This document shows, piece after piece, positions 44,265-52,732 of a stretch of 64,000 nucleotides of DNA (the stretch's first letter is position 1; each line of letters opens with the position of its first letter). Source of the DNA: UBA2588 sp002339805. GTDB taxonomy: Bacteria; Chloroflexota; Dehalococcoidia; Lucifugimonadales; UBA3495. The translations under genes and the position numbers were made by a program. Where the stretch lies: contig JBJKVO010000015.1 of the NCBI GenBank assembly GCA_045562555.1, forward strand, positions 124,001 through 188,000, written 5' to 3'. Below the pieces are notes generated by a model. The model was given only the letters and a program-made list of their open reading frames with translations. It was not told the origin of the DNA and did no database searches.

Positions 44265-45062
44265 ATGTCAAACACCAACCTATTTTCATATGGAGACCAA
44301 GTTTTACTAACGGACGCTAGAGGAAGACGCTATCTGGCTCAACTATCTGTCGGAGGGACTTTTCAATGCCATCTGGGGTTTATAGAGCATAAAACAATTG
44401 AATCAACACCTATTGGGTCTTGGGTGCATACTAGCAAGGACCACTTACTGTTTGCCCAATGTCCTTCGTTTGAAGACTTAGCTACACTAGTTAACAGAGC
44501 TACGCAGATCATTTATCCTAAAGACTTGGCAATGATAATTAGCCTTGCTAACTTGCAACAAGGAAGTATTGTGATAGAAGCAGGCCTGGGGTCAGGAATC
44601 TTAACTAGCGCTATATTACGAGCTATAGGAAAGGAAGGACACGTTACGTCCTACGAAATCAACAGAGACATTATTCCTCAAGCTGAATCTAACGTCAAAA
44701 CCCTAACCAATGGTCAAACTAATTATACGATTAAGACTAGCAATGTTAATCGGTCATTATCCGGAAATGACGTAGACAGCATCATTTTAGATCTGCCAGA
44801 GCCATGGAAACTTGTATCGAAAGCGTCAAGCATAATAAAACCAGGAGGGAGGCTCATTTCATTTTTACCCACTGTGTTGCAGGTACATAAATTAACTTCA
44901 TTTCTTCATGAACACATTTTATTCACTTCTGTGGAAACCACAGAAACTCTTCAAAGGCAGTGGCACGTTACAAAAAATAGTGCTCGACCATCCCACAGAA
45001 TGATTGGGCATACTGGCTTTATCACAGTAGCAACCCGTTGTCTTCCTAGACATACTGAGTAA
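44265..45062 (+). CDS. trmI: tRNA (adenine-N1-)-methyltransferase TrmI (m1A58)
   Basis: SAM-dependent enzyme methylating A58 in the T loop of tRNAs. It is 265 residues: an N-terminal small beta domain with DARGRRYLAQL, then the Rossmann methyltransferase with motif I VIEAGLGSGILT and LDLPEPW. The protein resembles the archaeal/actinobacterial TrmI group, which also exists in some thermophilic and Chloroflexi-like bacteria. Divergent from the SDR gene. Confidence 0.85.
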   Translation: MSNTNLFSYGDQVLLTDARGRRYLAQLSVGGTFQCHLGFIEHKTIESTPIGSWVHTSKDHLLFAQCPSFEDLATLVNRATQIIYPKDLAMIISLANLQQGSIVIEAGLGSGILTSAILRAIGKEGHVTSYEINRDIIPQAESNVKTLTNGQTNYTIKTSNVNRSLSGNDVDSIILDLPEPWKLVSKASSIIKPGGRLISFLPTVLQVHKLTSFLHEHILFTSVETTETLQRQWHVTKNSARPSHRMIGHTGFITVATRCLPRHTE

Positions 45063-45065
45063 TAT

Positions 45066-46157
45066 CTATTGAGTGCAGTACTTCCAACGCCCCCCAATGC
45101 ATTGGCACTTCAATCCTCCCGTAGATCCCGTGCATCCAACCACAGGAGTAGAAGTACTCGCAGCTTGAGTGGGAGTAACTGATATATATCTAATCCATGG
45201 AGTTTGAGTGGGACTCAAAGTAGCAGTAGGAATTATTCCTGCTTCATCCAAAGCCTTTTGTTTAGCTTGAGCTTCTGTGAGAAAGCTAGCTGTAATGGAT
45301 TTGTCTTGTTTCATTGACAATTTGATTACAGAATTATTCCCACTAGTACTAAATTTACTTATACTACCGGTACCTTTATCAGCAATATACAAAAATCCAA
45401 AATCATCTACGCTAACAGCTGTAGGTTCTTGTAGTTTTATAGAATCCACGTTCGCATCACCTATACTAGTGATATACTCTCCAACTTGGTTAAATACTTG
45501 AACTCTCTTATTGCCTGTGTCTGCTACAAAGATTCTTCCGTCCTCATCAATTGCTATATCAGTTGGGCTATTGAATTGACCTGATTTGTCGCCACTCGTT
45601 CCCCACGAAAATATGTATGAACCACTAAAATCATACACTTGAACACGGTTTTCTTGAGTATCAACCACATATAAATTGCCTGATACGTCTACTGCCATAC
45701 CTCCAGGACCACTTCTAGCATTCTCAGTAGCAGAATCGTTTGCCCATATTTCCACCAAAGTTGGAGAAAAATCTCCTTTCCATTCATCGAAGACATATCC
45801 ACTTGCAGGCTGTGCTGTATATGTCCCAATTGGAATTCCTTCATCATCAAATGAGATAGAGGACTCCACTGATCCTGAACCAGGAGGATCTACGTTTACT
45901 CCTATTTGGCCTGTTTTTTTAACTACTTCAGTTGGTTCTGTTTCTGACTGTTGGTTTGTTTTGGCCTGTGGCTCTGATTGAGCATCCAATTCTTTCTGTA
46001 GTATTTGAAGTTTTGCCGCAATTGTTGCGTCAATATCTATTACTGGCTCAGAAACAACCGCCTTAACATCTGTTGTATCTTCAGGAATCGAAGCGCACGC
46101 AACAGTCAATATACTCGCTCCGATCGATACCAATATTATGTTCAAAAATTTTCTCAT
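45066..46157 (-). CDS. Lipoprotein with NHL propeller inserted in a B-repeat-like domain
   Basis: A 363-residue exported lipoprotein. Lipobox LTVAC21, then a linker with DIDATI at 41-46 and a coiled-coil-like helix. A bacterial B-repeat beginning at VNVDPPGSGSVESS and GYVFDEWKGDF follows. It is interrupted by NHL repeats (GPGGMAVDVSGNLYVVDTQ, SPTDIAIDEDGRIFVADTG, EPTAVSVDDFGFLYIADKG) and resumes with SMKQDKSITASF, the normal last strand of that repeat. The C-terminus is P/T-rich (PTATLSPTQTP) and ends with a Cys-rich tail (CTGSTGGLKCQCIGGRWKYC). It lies 38 bases after another lipoprotein gene. Probably a surface-binding protein. Confidence 0.75.
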   Translation of the reverse strand: MRKFLNIILVSIGASILTVACASIPEDTTDVKAVVSEPVIDIDATIAAKLQILQKELDAQSEPQAKTNQQSETEPTEVVKKTGQIGVNVDPPGSGSVESSISFDDEGIPIGTYTAQPASGYVFDEWKGDFSPTLVEIWANDSATENARSGPGGMAVDVSGNLYVVDTQENRVQVYDFSGSYIFSWGTSGDKSGQFNSPTDIAIDEDGRIFVADTGNKRVQVFNQVGEYITSIGDANVDSIKLQEPTAVSVDDFGFLYIADKGTGSISKFSTSGNNSVIKLSMKQDKSITASFLTEAQAKQKALDEAGIIPTATLSPTQTPWIRYISVTPTQAASTSTPVVGCTGSTGGLKCQCIGGRWKYCTQ

Positions 46158-46195
46158 TTCAAATACTAATTTTTACTCCACAAGTTCTATTATTA

Positions 46196-47320
46196 TTATT
46201 TAGCGTCCGGATCATAAGCGCTAAGAGTTATGAAATTATTTCCAGAAGCGTTAGTAGTAACGCTAGCAAACTCATTATCTGCTCCCCAAACTTTGTCAAC
46301 GCCATCCCATTCAAATTTCATGCGGTTCCAGAAACCCCATGAATCAAAATTCTTTGAAGCGGTTAATTCTATAGTCGCTCCGGCTCCAAAATCTCCGTTC
46401 ACGGGAGAGACATTAGCTTTAACATCCCAATAAGTATCATCTGATACATAGAAATTTGAATTCATAGGATAATCATTAATTATAATGCGATTGGCCAAAT
46501 TTGGTTTATTATATTCATTGGATGATTGCGCTGTGATATCTAACAAACCAGGAAATCCTCGGCCTAAACTCTTCCAAGAGACTTCGCGAGCGTAACAATT
46601 ATCGATTTTGAAATATATAGATCTCCACATTTGTTTGTTATGAGACTTCTCATCTCCAAACGTATACAAACTAATCTCATATCTCCCATTAGAATCGACC
46701 GTAGTCTGCCCTGCCAAATATCCGTCGGGGTATTCGATTGTAGGCATAAACGGAGGATCATAATAAGCCGTTATTAAAGTCCCTTCTTCAGCGGAAATTC
46801 CGTCAACTTTCACGCTACCCTGTTTCCTCAATGGATTATCCACAAAGACCGATAAGCTATCATCACCAGATACTGCAAATAATAAATCCCCTGTATCCGG
46901 TCGTGGCAGGCAACCAGGTTCTTCCACAAACAAATCTTTTGGTGAAATTGTTGGTACCGGAGTATATGTAGGGTACGGAGTGTATGTAGGGTACGGAGTG
47001 TATGTAGGATATGGTGGAGCTGTCGGCAATGTAATTTCTTTCACTGTCTCAACCATTTTTATAACTTCGACAGGAACTTCCTGAATGATAACTTCTGGAG
47101 ATGACGTTGTAGCTGCAGATGCTGATTCTGGTTGAGTGCCACTTGAAGATACTTCTAGCTTACTCACCCCTTCCATGAATGCATTCACTGAAGCATCCAA
47201 AGTAGCATTAATGTCCGGAGTGGCGGAAGTGCTAACCTCTGATTGGTTAATTGATGGAACGCACCCAGCAAAAATAGTGAATATAACTAACAATAATAAA
47301 GAGTGACTTCTGTACCCCAT
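46196..47320 (-). CDS. Lipoprotein with PYPTYT linker, unknown function
   Basis: A 374-residue lipoprotein with lipobox FAGC20 and the D-I-N-A-T-L motif at 36-41. A Ser/Thr segment, an EVPVEVIKMVETVKEI stretch (a pattern common in Chloroflexi lipoproteins) and a PYPTYT x3 linker lead to a C-terminal region of about 200 residues that appears beta-rich (FVDNPLRKQGSVKVDG, TTVDSNGRYEISLYTFG, ASNNFITLSAYDP-like end). No known domain recognised. The ATG at 47320 follows AGAGGA. First gene of a two-lipoprotein operon. Confidence 0.65.
   Translation of the reverse strand: MGYRSHSLLLLVIFTIFAGCVPSINQSEVSTSATPDINATLDASVNAFMEGVSKLEVSSSGTQPESASAATTSSPEVIIQEVPVEVIKMVETVKEITLPTAPPYPTYTPYPTYTPYPTYTPVPTISPKDLFVEEPGCLPRPDTGDLLFAVSGDDSLSVFVDNPLRKQGSVKVDGISAEEGTLITAYYDPPFMPTIEYPDGYLAGQTTVDSNGRYEISLYTFGDEKSHNKQMWRSIYFKIDNCYAREVSWKSLGRGFPGLLDITAQSSNEYNKPNLANRIIINDYPMNSNFYVSDDTYWDVKANVSPVNGDFGAGATIELTASKNFDSWGFWNRMKFEWDGVDKVWGADNEFASVTTNASGNNFITLSAYDPDAK
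46961..47014. repeat. Three 18-bp tandem repeats coding PYPTYT
   Basis: Units at 46961-46978, 46979-46996 and 46997-47014; the first two differ by one base (plus-strand unit starts AGTGTATGTAGGG) and the third by two. They code the P/T linker of the lipoprotein on the minus strand. In-frame slippage could vary the linker length. Confidence 0.8.
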
Positions 47321-47448
47321 CCCCGATCCTCTACACAATAGCAAAAATCCTTATTTCTCATTATACTATCTTCAAGCTATGAGGTTTCAATAACTTATGA
47401 GCCCTAATTTATCCAGTAAAATTAAATTTATGAGGTATCAATACCAAA

Positions 47449-48810
47449 ATGAGCATATCTACCGAAATCAGCAACTTCATCAACCAAGCTACTCTGGACG
47501 ATTTTTCTAACGAATCCATAGAGACTGCTAAAATCGCAATCTTGGACTGCTTGGCATGTCTTATGGCAGGATCCACAGAACCTATTGCTGAACTGTTAAG
47601 TGACTATGCTCTAAACAATGGAGGAAACCCTCATTCGACTGTCCTAGCAAAAAACTTCAAAACCACTTCAGAAGAAGCTGCATTGATAAATGGAGCTATG
47701 GCACATGCTCTAGACTACGATGATGTGACTGAAGGCATTAAATGCCATCCTAGCGTCTTTTTAGTCCCAGTCGCTTTAGCCTTAGGAGAATACTCTTGTG
47801 CATCTGGAGCAGATGTCTTGTTGGCTTACTTAGTGGGTTTCGAAACAGCATGTAGCATAGGAGCAGGCCTAAGTGAATCTTATTTCGACGATTTAGGGTG
47901 GCACCCAACGGGGCCGCTGGGTGCTCTCGGAGCATCTGCTACAGCTTCAAATATACTTAAATTGACTACTGATCAAGCTGCAATCGCTCTGGCATTAGCC
48001 GCCTCTCAAGCATCTGGTTTGCGTCAAAATTTCGGAACCATGACTAAACCTTTTCATCCTGGACTAGCATGCAAAAATGGTGTCGTCTCTGCAAAATTGG
48101 CATCAGCAGGATTCACAGCAGACGAAGACATTTTCGAAGGTAGATTCGGCTTTCTCCGAGCGTTTTCCGGAGGACAAAATTATTCCCCCAACAAGATTTT
48201 AGAATCATTGAAAGAAACAAGTCATATGATGGAATCTGGCATTGAGATAAAAAAGTATCCCTGCTGTGGAAGTTCGCACTTATCATTAGATGCAATATTC
48301 AAAATCATCGAAACTCAAAACTTGGATATCAATGACATATCTAGCATAACTTCCTGGGTAGATTTTGATCCCCCACGTTCTCTTGTGCATTACAACCCGT
48401 CAAGCGCACTTGAAGGTAAATTCAGCATGCAATATCTACTTTCTGCCGCGCTAGTAGACCACCAAATAGGTCTGGATAGTTTCTCTGAAGAAAAAATAGC
48501 ACGGCCGGAAATTCAAGAATTGATGAGAAAAGTAATTATGACTAGGCATCAAGGTAACGAAGGCAAACAATCTTGGATGGAAGGGTTCCATAAAGTAGAT
48601 ATAGAGCTAAATAACGGAAAAACTATCTCCGATACAGCCGAACGACATTATTCTGGTGCTTTGCGGGGAGCCACTAAAGAGCAGGTCATATCTAAATTCG
48701 ATGACTGCGCGTCCACCATCTGCGATAAAGAAACTGCGCAGCAAATCCGAGATATGATCCTGAATCTCCAAAATTTAAAAGATATAAATCAGCTAATTAA
48801 GTTATTTTAA
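47449..48810 (+). CDS. MmgE/PrpD family protein
   Basis: A 453-residue protein of the 2-methylcitrate dehydratase/cis-aconitate decarboxylase family. Blocks include ILDCLACLMAGS, NGAMAHALDYDDVTEG (active-site region), GWHPTGPLGALGASA, MTKPFHPGLACKNGV and KKYPCCGSSH. No propionate pathway genes (prpB, prpC) are adjacent, although the PEP-mutase-like gene and citrate synthase are elsewhere in the window. Substrate unknown. It converges on the PQQ-propeller gene. Confidence 0.87.
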   Translation: MSISTEISNFINQATLDDFSNESIETAKIAILDCLACLMAGSTEPIAELLSDYALNNGGNPHSTVLAKNFKTTSEEAALINGAMAHALDYDDVTEGIKCHPSVFLVPVALALGEYSCASGADVLLAYLVGFETACSIGAGLSESYFDDLGWHPTGPLGALGASATASNILKLTTDQAAIALALAASQASGLRQNFGTMTKPFHPGLACKNGVVSAKLASAGFTADEDIFEGRFGFLRAFSGGQNYSPNKILESLKETSHMMESGIEIKKYPCCGSSHLSLDAIFKIIETQNLDINDISSITSWVDFDPPRSLVHYNPSSALEGKFSMQYLLSAALVDHQIGLDSFSEEKIARPEIQELMRKVIMTRHQGNEGKQSWMEGFHKVDIELNNGKTISDTAERHYSGALRGATKEQVISKFDDCASTICDKETAQQIRDMILNLQNLKDINQLIKLF

Positions 48811-48816
48811 TTAGCT
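48791..48816. terminator. AT-rich hairpin at convergent gene ends
   Basis: A 10-bp stem AGCTAATTAA/TTAATTAGCT (48791-48800 with 48807-48816), loop GTTATT, spans the last codons of the MmgE gene and the stop of the PQQ gene. Low GC makes it a weak terminator. Confidence 0.45.
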
Positions 48817-50180
48817 TATTGCTGCAAAGGGTTACTATCCGCTGAAGCTCCTTTTAAGGCATAAACATGACCATCAGAAGAACCTACGTACAGTACTCCA
48901 TCGTAAACCGAAGGATATGTATTTATACCTGAAAGAACTTTAAATTCCCAGTTTTTCTCACCTGTCTTAGCAGATACTGTGTGGATCGTACCGTCTGTGG
49001 TCCCAAAATACACCTGTCCATCACAAATAAAAACAGGATCGTTATAGGCGGAGAATCCTTCTAGTGCCCAAACTTTAGCTCCTGTACCAGCATCCAGCGA
49101 AGTAACAGACCCTGCCAATTCAACTAAATATACCATTCCATCCGCAGCTGATAAGTTTAAGCTAAGTAACGTATTCCCTTGATATGCCCATTGTTCTTGC
49201 CCTGTTCTACCATCTATAGCATAAACAATTCCATCTAGCCCAGATGCGTACACACTACCAAATAAGACTATCGGTGCTGAAGTCTCTGTAACAACTTCAG
49301 AAAGCACAGGGCTTTCGCTATACATTTTGAAGTTCCACTTAGCTCTGCCTGTATATAAATCTAACGCCCATAATATTCCAGCATCAGAAATAAAATAAAT
49401 TATCGCATCTCCAATAGACGGAGAAGCCGCTATAACTGATTCAGCGTCATATGACCACTTTATTTCACCATTCAAAATATCCAAAGCATATAAATTGCCA
49501 TCGTAACTACCAAAATAAATGATCCCTTCATTAATAACTGGGGAAGATTCAATCCATCCTCCGGCATTAAATTTCCACAACAAATCTCCTGATTCCGTAT
49601 CTAAAACATAAAGATTTTGGTCTCTACTCCCAAACACAACAACATTTCCTGAAATAGCGGGAGTAGTGCTTATCGGCCCTTTAGCTTGAAATTCCCAATT
49701 AATCTCCCCTGTGTCTATATTCAAAGAGTAGAATTTCCCAGATATATCTCCAAATAAAACTCCTGAGTCATTCGGTGTTTTAATAGGGGTACTTGCAATC
49801 TCAGTCCCTGCATCAAAATTCCAAATTAAATCTTCAACATTCTGAAGACCTACGGTGTTAGAAGCGTTTGATCGACCTAAATCCGTTCCATCCATGTATC
49901 CGTTAGATGACAGAATTTGTGCGTCTTGGACACTCATTTTTTTCAAGACAGTGCTAGTACCAGATTCTCCTTCTTGTTCTGGTTCAGAACCACCACTACC
50001 TACAATTTGTCCTAAATTATCAGGCGATAAAATATCGTCCAATTGAAATGACTCAGCACTCTGCTCTTGTGTTTTTATCTCTTGATCGCCTTGATCTATC
50101 CCAGTATCTATCAAGTCGCAAGACACCAAAATTCCGGTACAGGCGACTGCTATGAGACTGGTTTTAATAAAATTGCGCAT
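48816..50180 (-). CDS. PQQ-like beta-propeller lipoprotein (BamB-like)
   Basis: A 454-residue exported lipoprotein with lipobox LVSC21 from the ATG at 50180, an acidic and Gln-rich linker (IDQGDQEIKTQEQ), then about seven blades with the repeated pattern LYALD-x-x-x-G-x-x-x-W-x-F/Y (for example NLYVLDTESGDLLWKF and NLYALDILNGEIKWSY). It is like BamB, but no BAM complex gene is here; in a Chloroflexi-like cell it is more likely a stand-alone surface-binding protein. The start at 50180 has GAGAT; 50204 is upstream of it. Confidence 0.82.
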   Translation of the reverse strand: MRNFIKTSLIAVACTGILVSCDLIDTGIDQGDQEIKTQEQSAESFQLDDILSPDNLGQIVGSGGSEPEQEGESGTSTVLKKMSVQDAQILSSNGYMDGTDLGRSNASNTVGLQNVEDLIWNFDAGTEIASTPIKTPNDSGVLFGDISGKFYSLNIDTGEINWEFQAKGPISTTPAISGNVVVFGSRDQNLYVLDTESGDLLWKFNAGGWIESSPVINEGIIYFGSYDGNLYALDILNGEIKWSYDAESVIAASPSIGDAIIYFISDAGILWALDLYTGRAKWNFKMYSESPVLSEVVTETSAPIVLFGSVYASGLDGIVYAIDGRTGQEQWAYQGNTLLSLNLSAADGMVYLVELAGSVTSLDAGTGAKVWALEGFSAYNDPVFICDGQVYFGTTDGTIHTVSAKTGEKNWEFKVLSGINTYPSVYDGVLYVGSSDGHVYALKGASADSNPLQQ

Positions 50181-50273
50181 ATTAATCTCAAAATCTAATA
50201 ACATCCTTTACATGATGCATTCTTTTATATAATACCTATTGATTTATTTAAATGATATCTATTGATGACACAG

Positions 50274-51416
50274 TTAACGATCGGTAGTTAATATAGGCAA
50301 CCGTAGCCTTTGGAACACATCTTCCGAAAGGGGAATGTTAATCGGGAATTCACATTTAGACTGAACCAAAACTTTAAACCCCCCTAATCCTGATTCATCT
50401 AGCAAGTTTTCTATCCGGCGTTTATTTAAGACATATATTGTTCTTTCAATTTCACTATTGTCCAACTTGGAAAGCATGATTCCGCATCCTAAATCCATCA
50501 TAAATTGACGTTGAGAAATGAATTCTTCCAGCTTGAAGCCTGATTTCTCGCCGCGGTCCATCAATATTGCAAAATTCACGTGACACGTGATGTCTTGGGT
50601 TCCAGGAGCGTCCAAAATATTCCTGACCTGGATGTTATTCTTAAATGACCGAAGAGTCCCGTTTTTTCTGGAAGCAATTCCGTACAAATCTTGTGGCAAA
50701 TCTCCATAATCTATAGTCAGAATAAAACCTTCTTTTAATATTCCCAATATCTTGTCAATAATTGATTCAGTTAATAAATTTATTTCGACTGTGTATCCTT
50801 CAGGTATATCTACATCCCATTTTTCTATATGCTTGGATATACGAGCATCTGTTAATTTAATGAACGTTTCTCGCAACCCAGATTCGTACCACTCGACTTT
50901 TATTTCGAATAATTCACCATTTTTTCTGCAAACCCTGTGTACAGGAATAGCATCAAAAAATTCATTGCTTAGAACACATCCGTGAATTTTGCACAATAAC
51001 AACTCCTCCATTCCAATAAAGTGAACTTTATCGGAATGAGAACCCCGGATCTCACCACTCAAGTGCCTAACTTCGACGCATGTGTATTGGATAGCGTCAT
51101 AAAAATCTTTAGAGATGTGCTTGGCATAGTCCAATATATCAGTAGATAATTGCCCATTACCTGCACCCAATTCGACTATCTCGAACACATCTGGTCGTTT
51201 TAATGCATTCCACATATAAAATAGTTTTATCCCAATTAATGATCCAAAAATAGGATGTAAGAATGGACTAGTATAAAAATCGGCCTGAAAACCTATGGGG
51301 TCTTGTTTCCGATAATAAGAGTCTTCGAATTCATAGAGACACAATTGCATAAATTCAGCATATGAAACAGGACCATGGAGCCTTACTGAATCTATAATTT
51401 TACTCTCTATAGACAT
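50274..51416 (-). CDS. MidA/NDUFAF7-family SAM-dependent methyltransferase
   Basis: A 380-residue class I methyltransferase of the MidA type, which in mitochondria methylates an arginine of a complex I subunit. The N-terminal GPVSYAEFMQLCLYEFEDSYY and DFYTSPFLHPIFG are typical, and motif I is IVELGAGNGQLS. VLSNEFFDAIPVHR and TIDYGDLPQDLY follow. Bacterial substrate unknown. It lies downstream of citrate synthase, separated from it by a terminator. Confidence 0.83.
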   Translation of the reverse strand: MSIESKIIDSVRLHGPVSYAEFMQLCLYEFEDSYYRKQDPIGFQADFYTSPFLHPIFGSLIGIKLFYMWNALKRPDVFEIVELGAGNGQLSTDILDYAKHISKDFYDAIQYTCVEVRHLSGEIRGSHSDKVHFIGMEELLLCKIHGCVLSNEFFDAIPVHRVCRKNGELFEIKVEWYESGLRETFIKLTDARISKHIEKWDVDIPEGYTVEINLLTESIIDKILGILKEGFILTIDYGDLPQDLYGIASRKNGTLRSFKNNIQVRNILDAPGTQDITCHVNFAILMDRGEKSGFKLEEFISQRQFMMDLGCGIMLSKLDNSEIERTIYVLNKRRIENLLDESGLGGFKVLVQSKCEFPINIPLSEDVFQRLRLPILTTDR

Positions 51417-51426
51417 TTACAAACAA

Positions 51427-51454
51427 AAAAACAGGGGCTTAAGCCCCTGTTTTT
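51427..51454. terminator. Intrinsic terminator after citrate synthase
   Basis: A perfect 28-base palindrome (arms 51427-51440 and 51441-51454; core CAGGGGCTT/AAGCCCCTG) flanked by A and T runs, immediately after the citrate synthase stop on the minus strand. Confidence 0.88.
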
Positions 51455-51471
51455 GCGCTCCACATCATTTA

Positions 51472-52599
51472 TTAACGGCTTTCGATGGGCGTATACTCCA
51501 AATCCATCCCACCAGTATATTCTAGCAGTGGACGAATCAAAATATTGTCATCGAATTGCTCTAGACATTGCAAAGTCCACCCTGGAATTCTGCCTAATGC
51601 GAATATAGAAATAAATAAGTCGTCTGGTATACCTAGCAAGTAGTATATAGAACCAGCAAAAAAGTCGACATTTACAAAAATACCTCTATCTCTATATTTT
51701 GACATAACGTTCTCTTCAAGATATGTAAGTATTTCAAACCATTTGGGTTGTCCCATTTTGTCACCCAATGCTTTAGATCGTTCTCTTAAATGTCGGGCCC
51801 TAGGATCTTCAGCTTTGTACACACGATGTCCAAAGCCCATTATCCTTCCACCATTGTCCAGGATATTCTTACAATATTCTTCAGCATTTTCAGGTTGGCC
51901 TATATCTAAAGCCATTCTCATGACTTCTTCTGCCGCTCCGCCGTGCCAAGGACCTTTTAATACCCCAACTCCAGTTGTTACTGCTGAATGCAAATCAGAC
52001 AAAGTGGATGCTGCCACACGAGCACCAAATGCAGAAGCATTTGCTCCGTGTTCTGCGTGCAAAATAAAATCAACATCTAATAAATTCACAGTTTCTTGAT
52101 CTGGGAGCTCATCGAATAGCATGTATAAAAAGTTTCCAGAATGATTAAGATCCGGGTTAGGAGCAACTGGTTCTAGGCCCTGACGTAATCTATGATGTGC
52201 GGCCACTAAAGTGGGGCCCATAGCAGTTAATCGTATTCCTTTCCTTATAGTTGCTTCTGGAGAATTATCATTCACATCTTCATCAAATGCTGACAAAGCA
52301 GATATTCCTGTTCTTAAAGCATCCATTGGATGACTATTTTGGACTAAATTCAAAACTTCTATTACCTGGTCAGGTATGCGTCTGTTAGCTCGTAATTTAG
52401 CATCAAAATCTGCTAATTCCGATTTTGTTGGCAGGTCTCCGTATAGCAGCAAATAAACCACTTCTTCAAATGTAGATTTTTCTGCCAAGTCATGAATGCT
52501 ATAACCTCGGTAAAGAAGTTTTCCTACATCACCGTCAATAAAACTAGCCTCTGTATTATCAAAATATACGTCTTTCAGACCTTTCATAATTTCAGGCAT
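51472..52599 (-). CDS. gltA: Citrate synthase
   Basis: Condenses acetyl-CoA and oxaloacetate at the head of the TCA cycle. It is 375 residues, the short dimeric form. The catalytic triad is His184 (HAEHGANAS), His258 (GFGHRVYK) and Asp312 (NVDFFAG); FALGRIPGWTLQ is the closing block. 2-methylcitrate synthase activity cannot be excluded. AGGAGG precedes the ATG. Single gene ended by a strong terminator. Confidence 0.93.
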   Translation of the reverse strand: MPEIMKGLKDVYFDNTEASFIDGDVGKLLYRGYSIHDLAEKSTFEEVVYLLLYGDLPTKSELADFDAKLRANRRIPDQVIEVLNLVQNSHPMDALRTGISALSAFDEDVNDNSPEATIRKGIRLTAMGPTLVAAHHRLRQGLEPVAPNPDLNHSGNFLYMLFDELPDQETVNLLDVDFILHAEHGANASAFGARVAASTLSDLHSAVTTGVGVLKGPWHGGAAEEVMRMALDIGQPENAEEYCKNILDNGGRIMGFGHRVYKAEDPRARHLRERSKALGDKMGQPKWFEILTYLEENVMSKYRDRGIFVNVDFFAGSIYYLLGIPDDLFISIFALGRIPGWTLQCLEQFDDNILIRPLLEYTGGMDLEYTPIESR

Positions 52600-52732
52600 A
52601 TGGGGAACCTCCTACCTTATCAATCATTTGATTATTGTTAACATCAGCCAAAATATTAAACAACTCAGATATGCGATTCTAGCATCACCAAAGCTACACA
52701 GTCAATAAAAAAAGTTTTAGAGAACTTTCATA

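Noticed and set aside
46961..47014. Short tandem repeats as a CRISPR-like array
   Set aside because: Units are contiguous without spacers and code an in-frame P/T linker.
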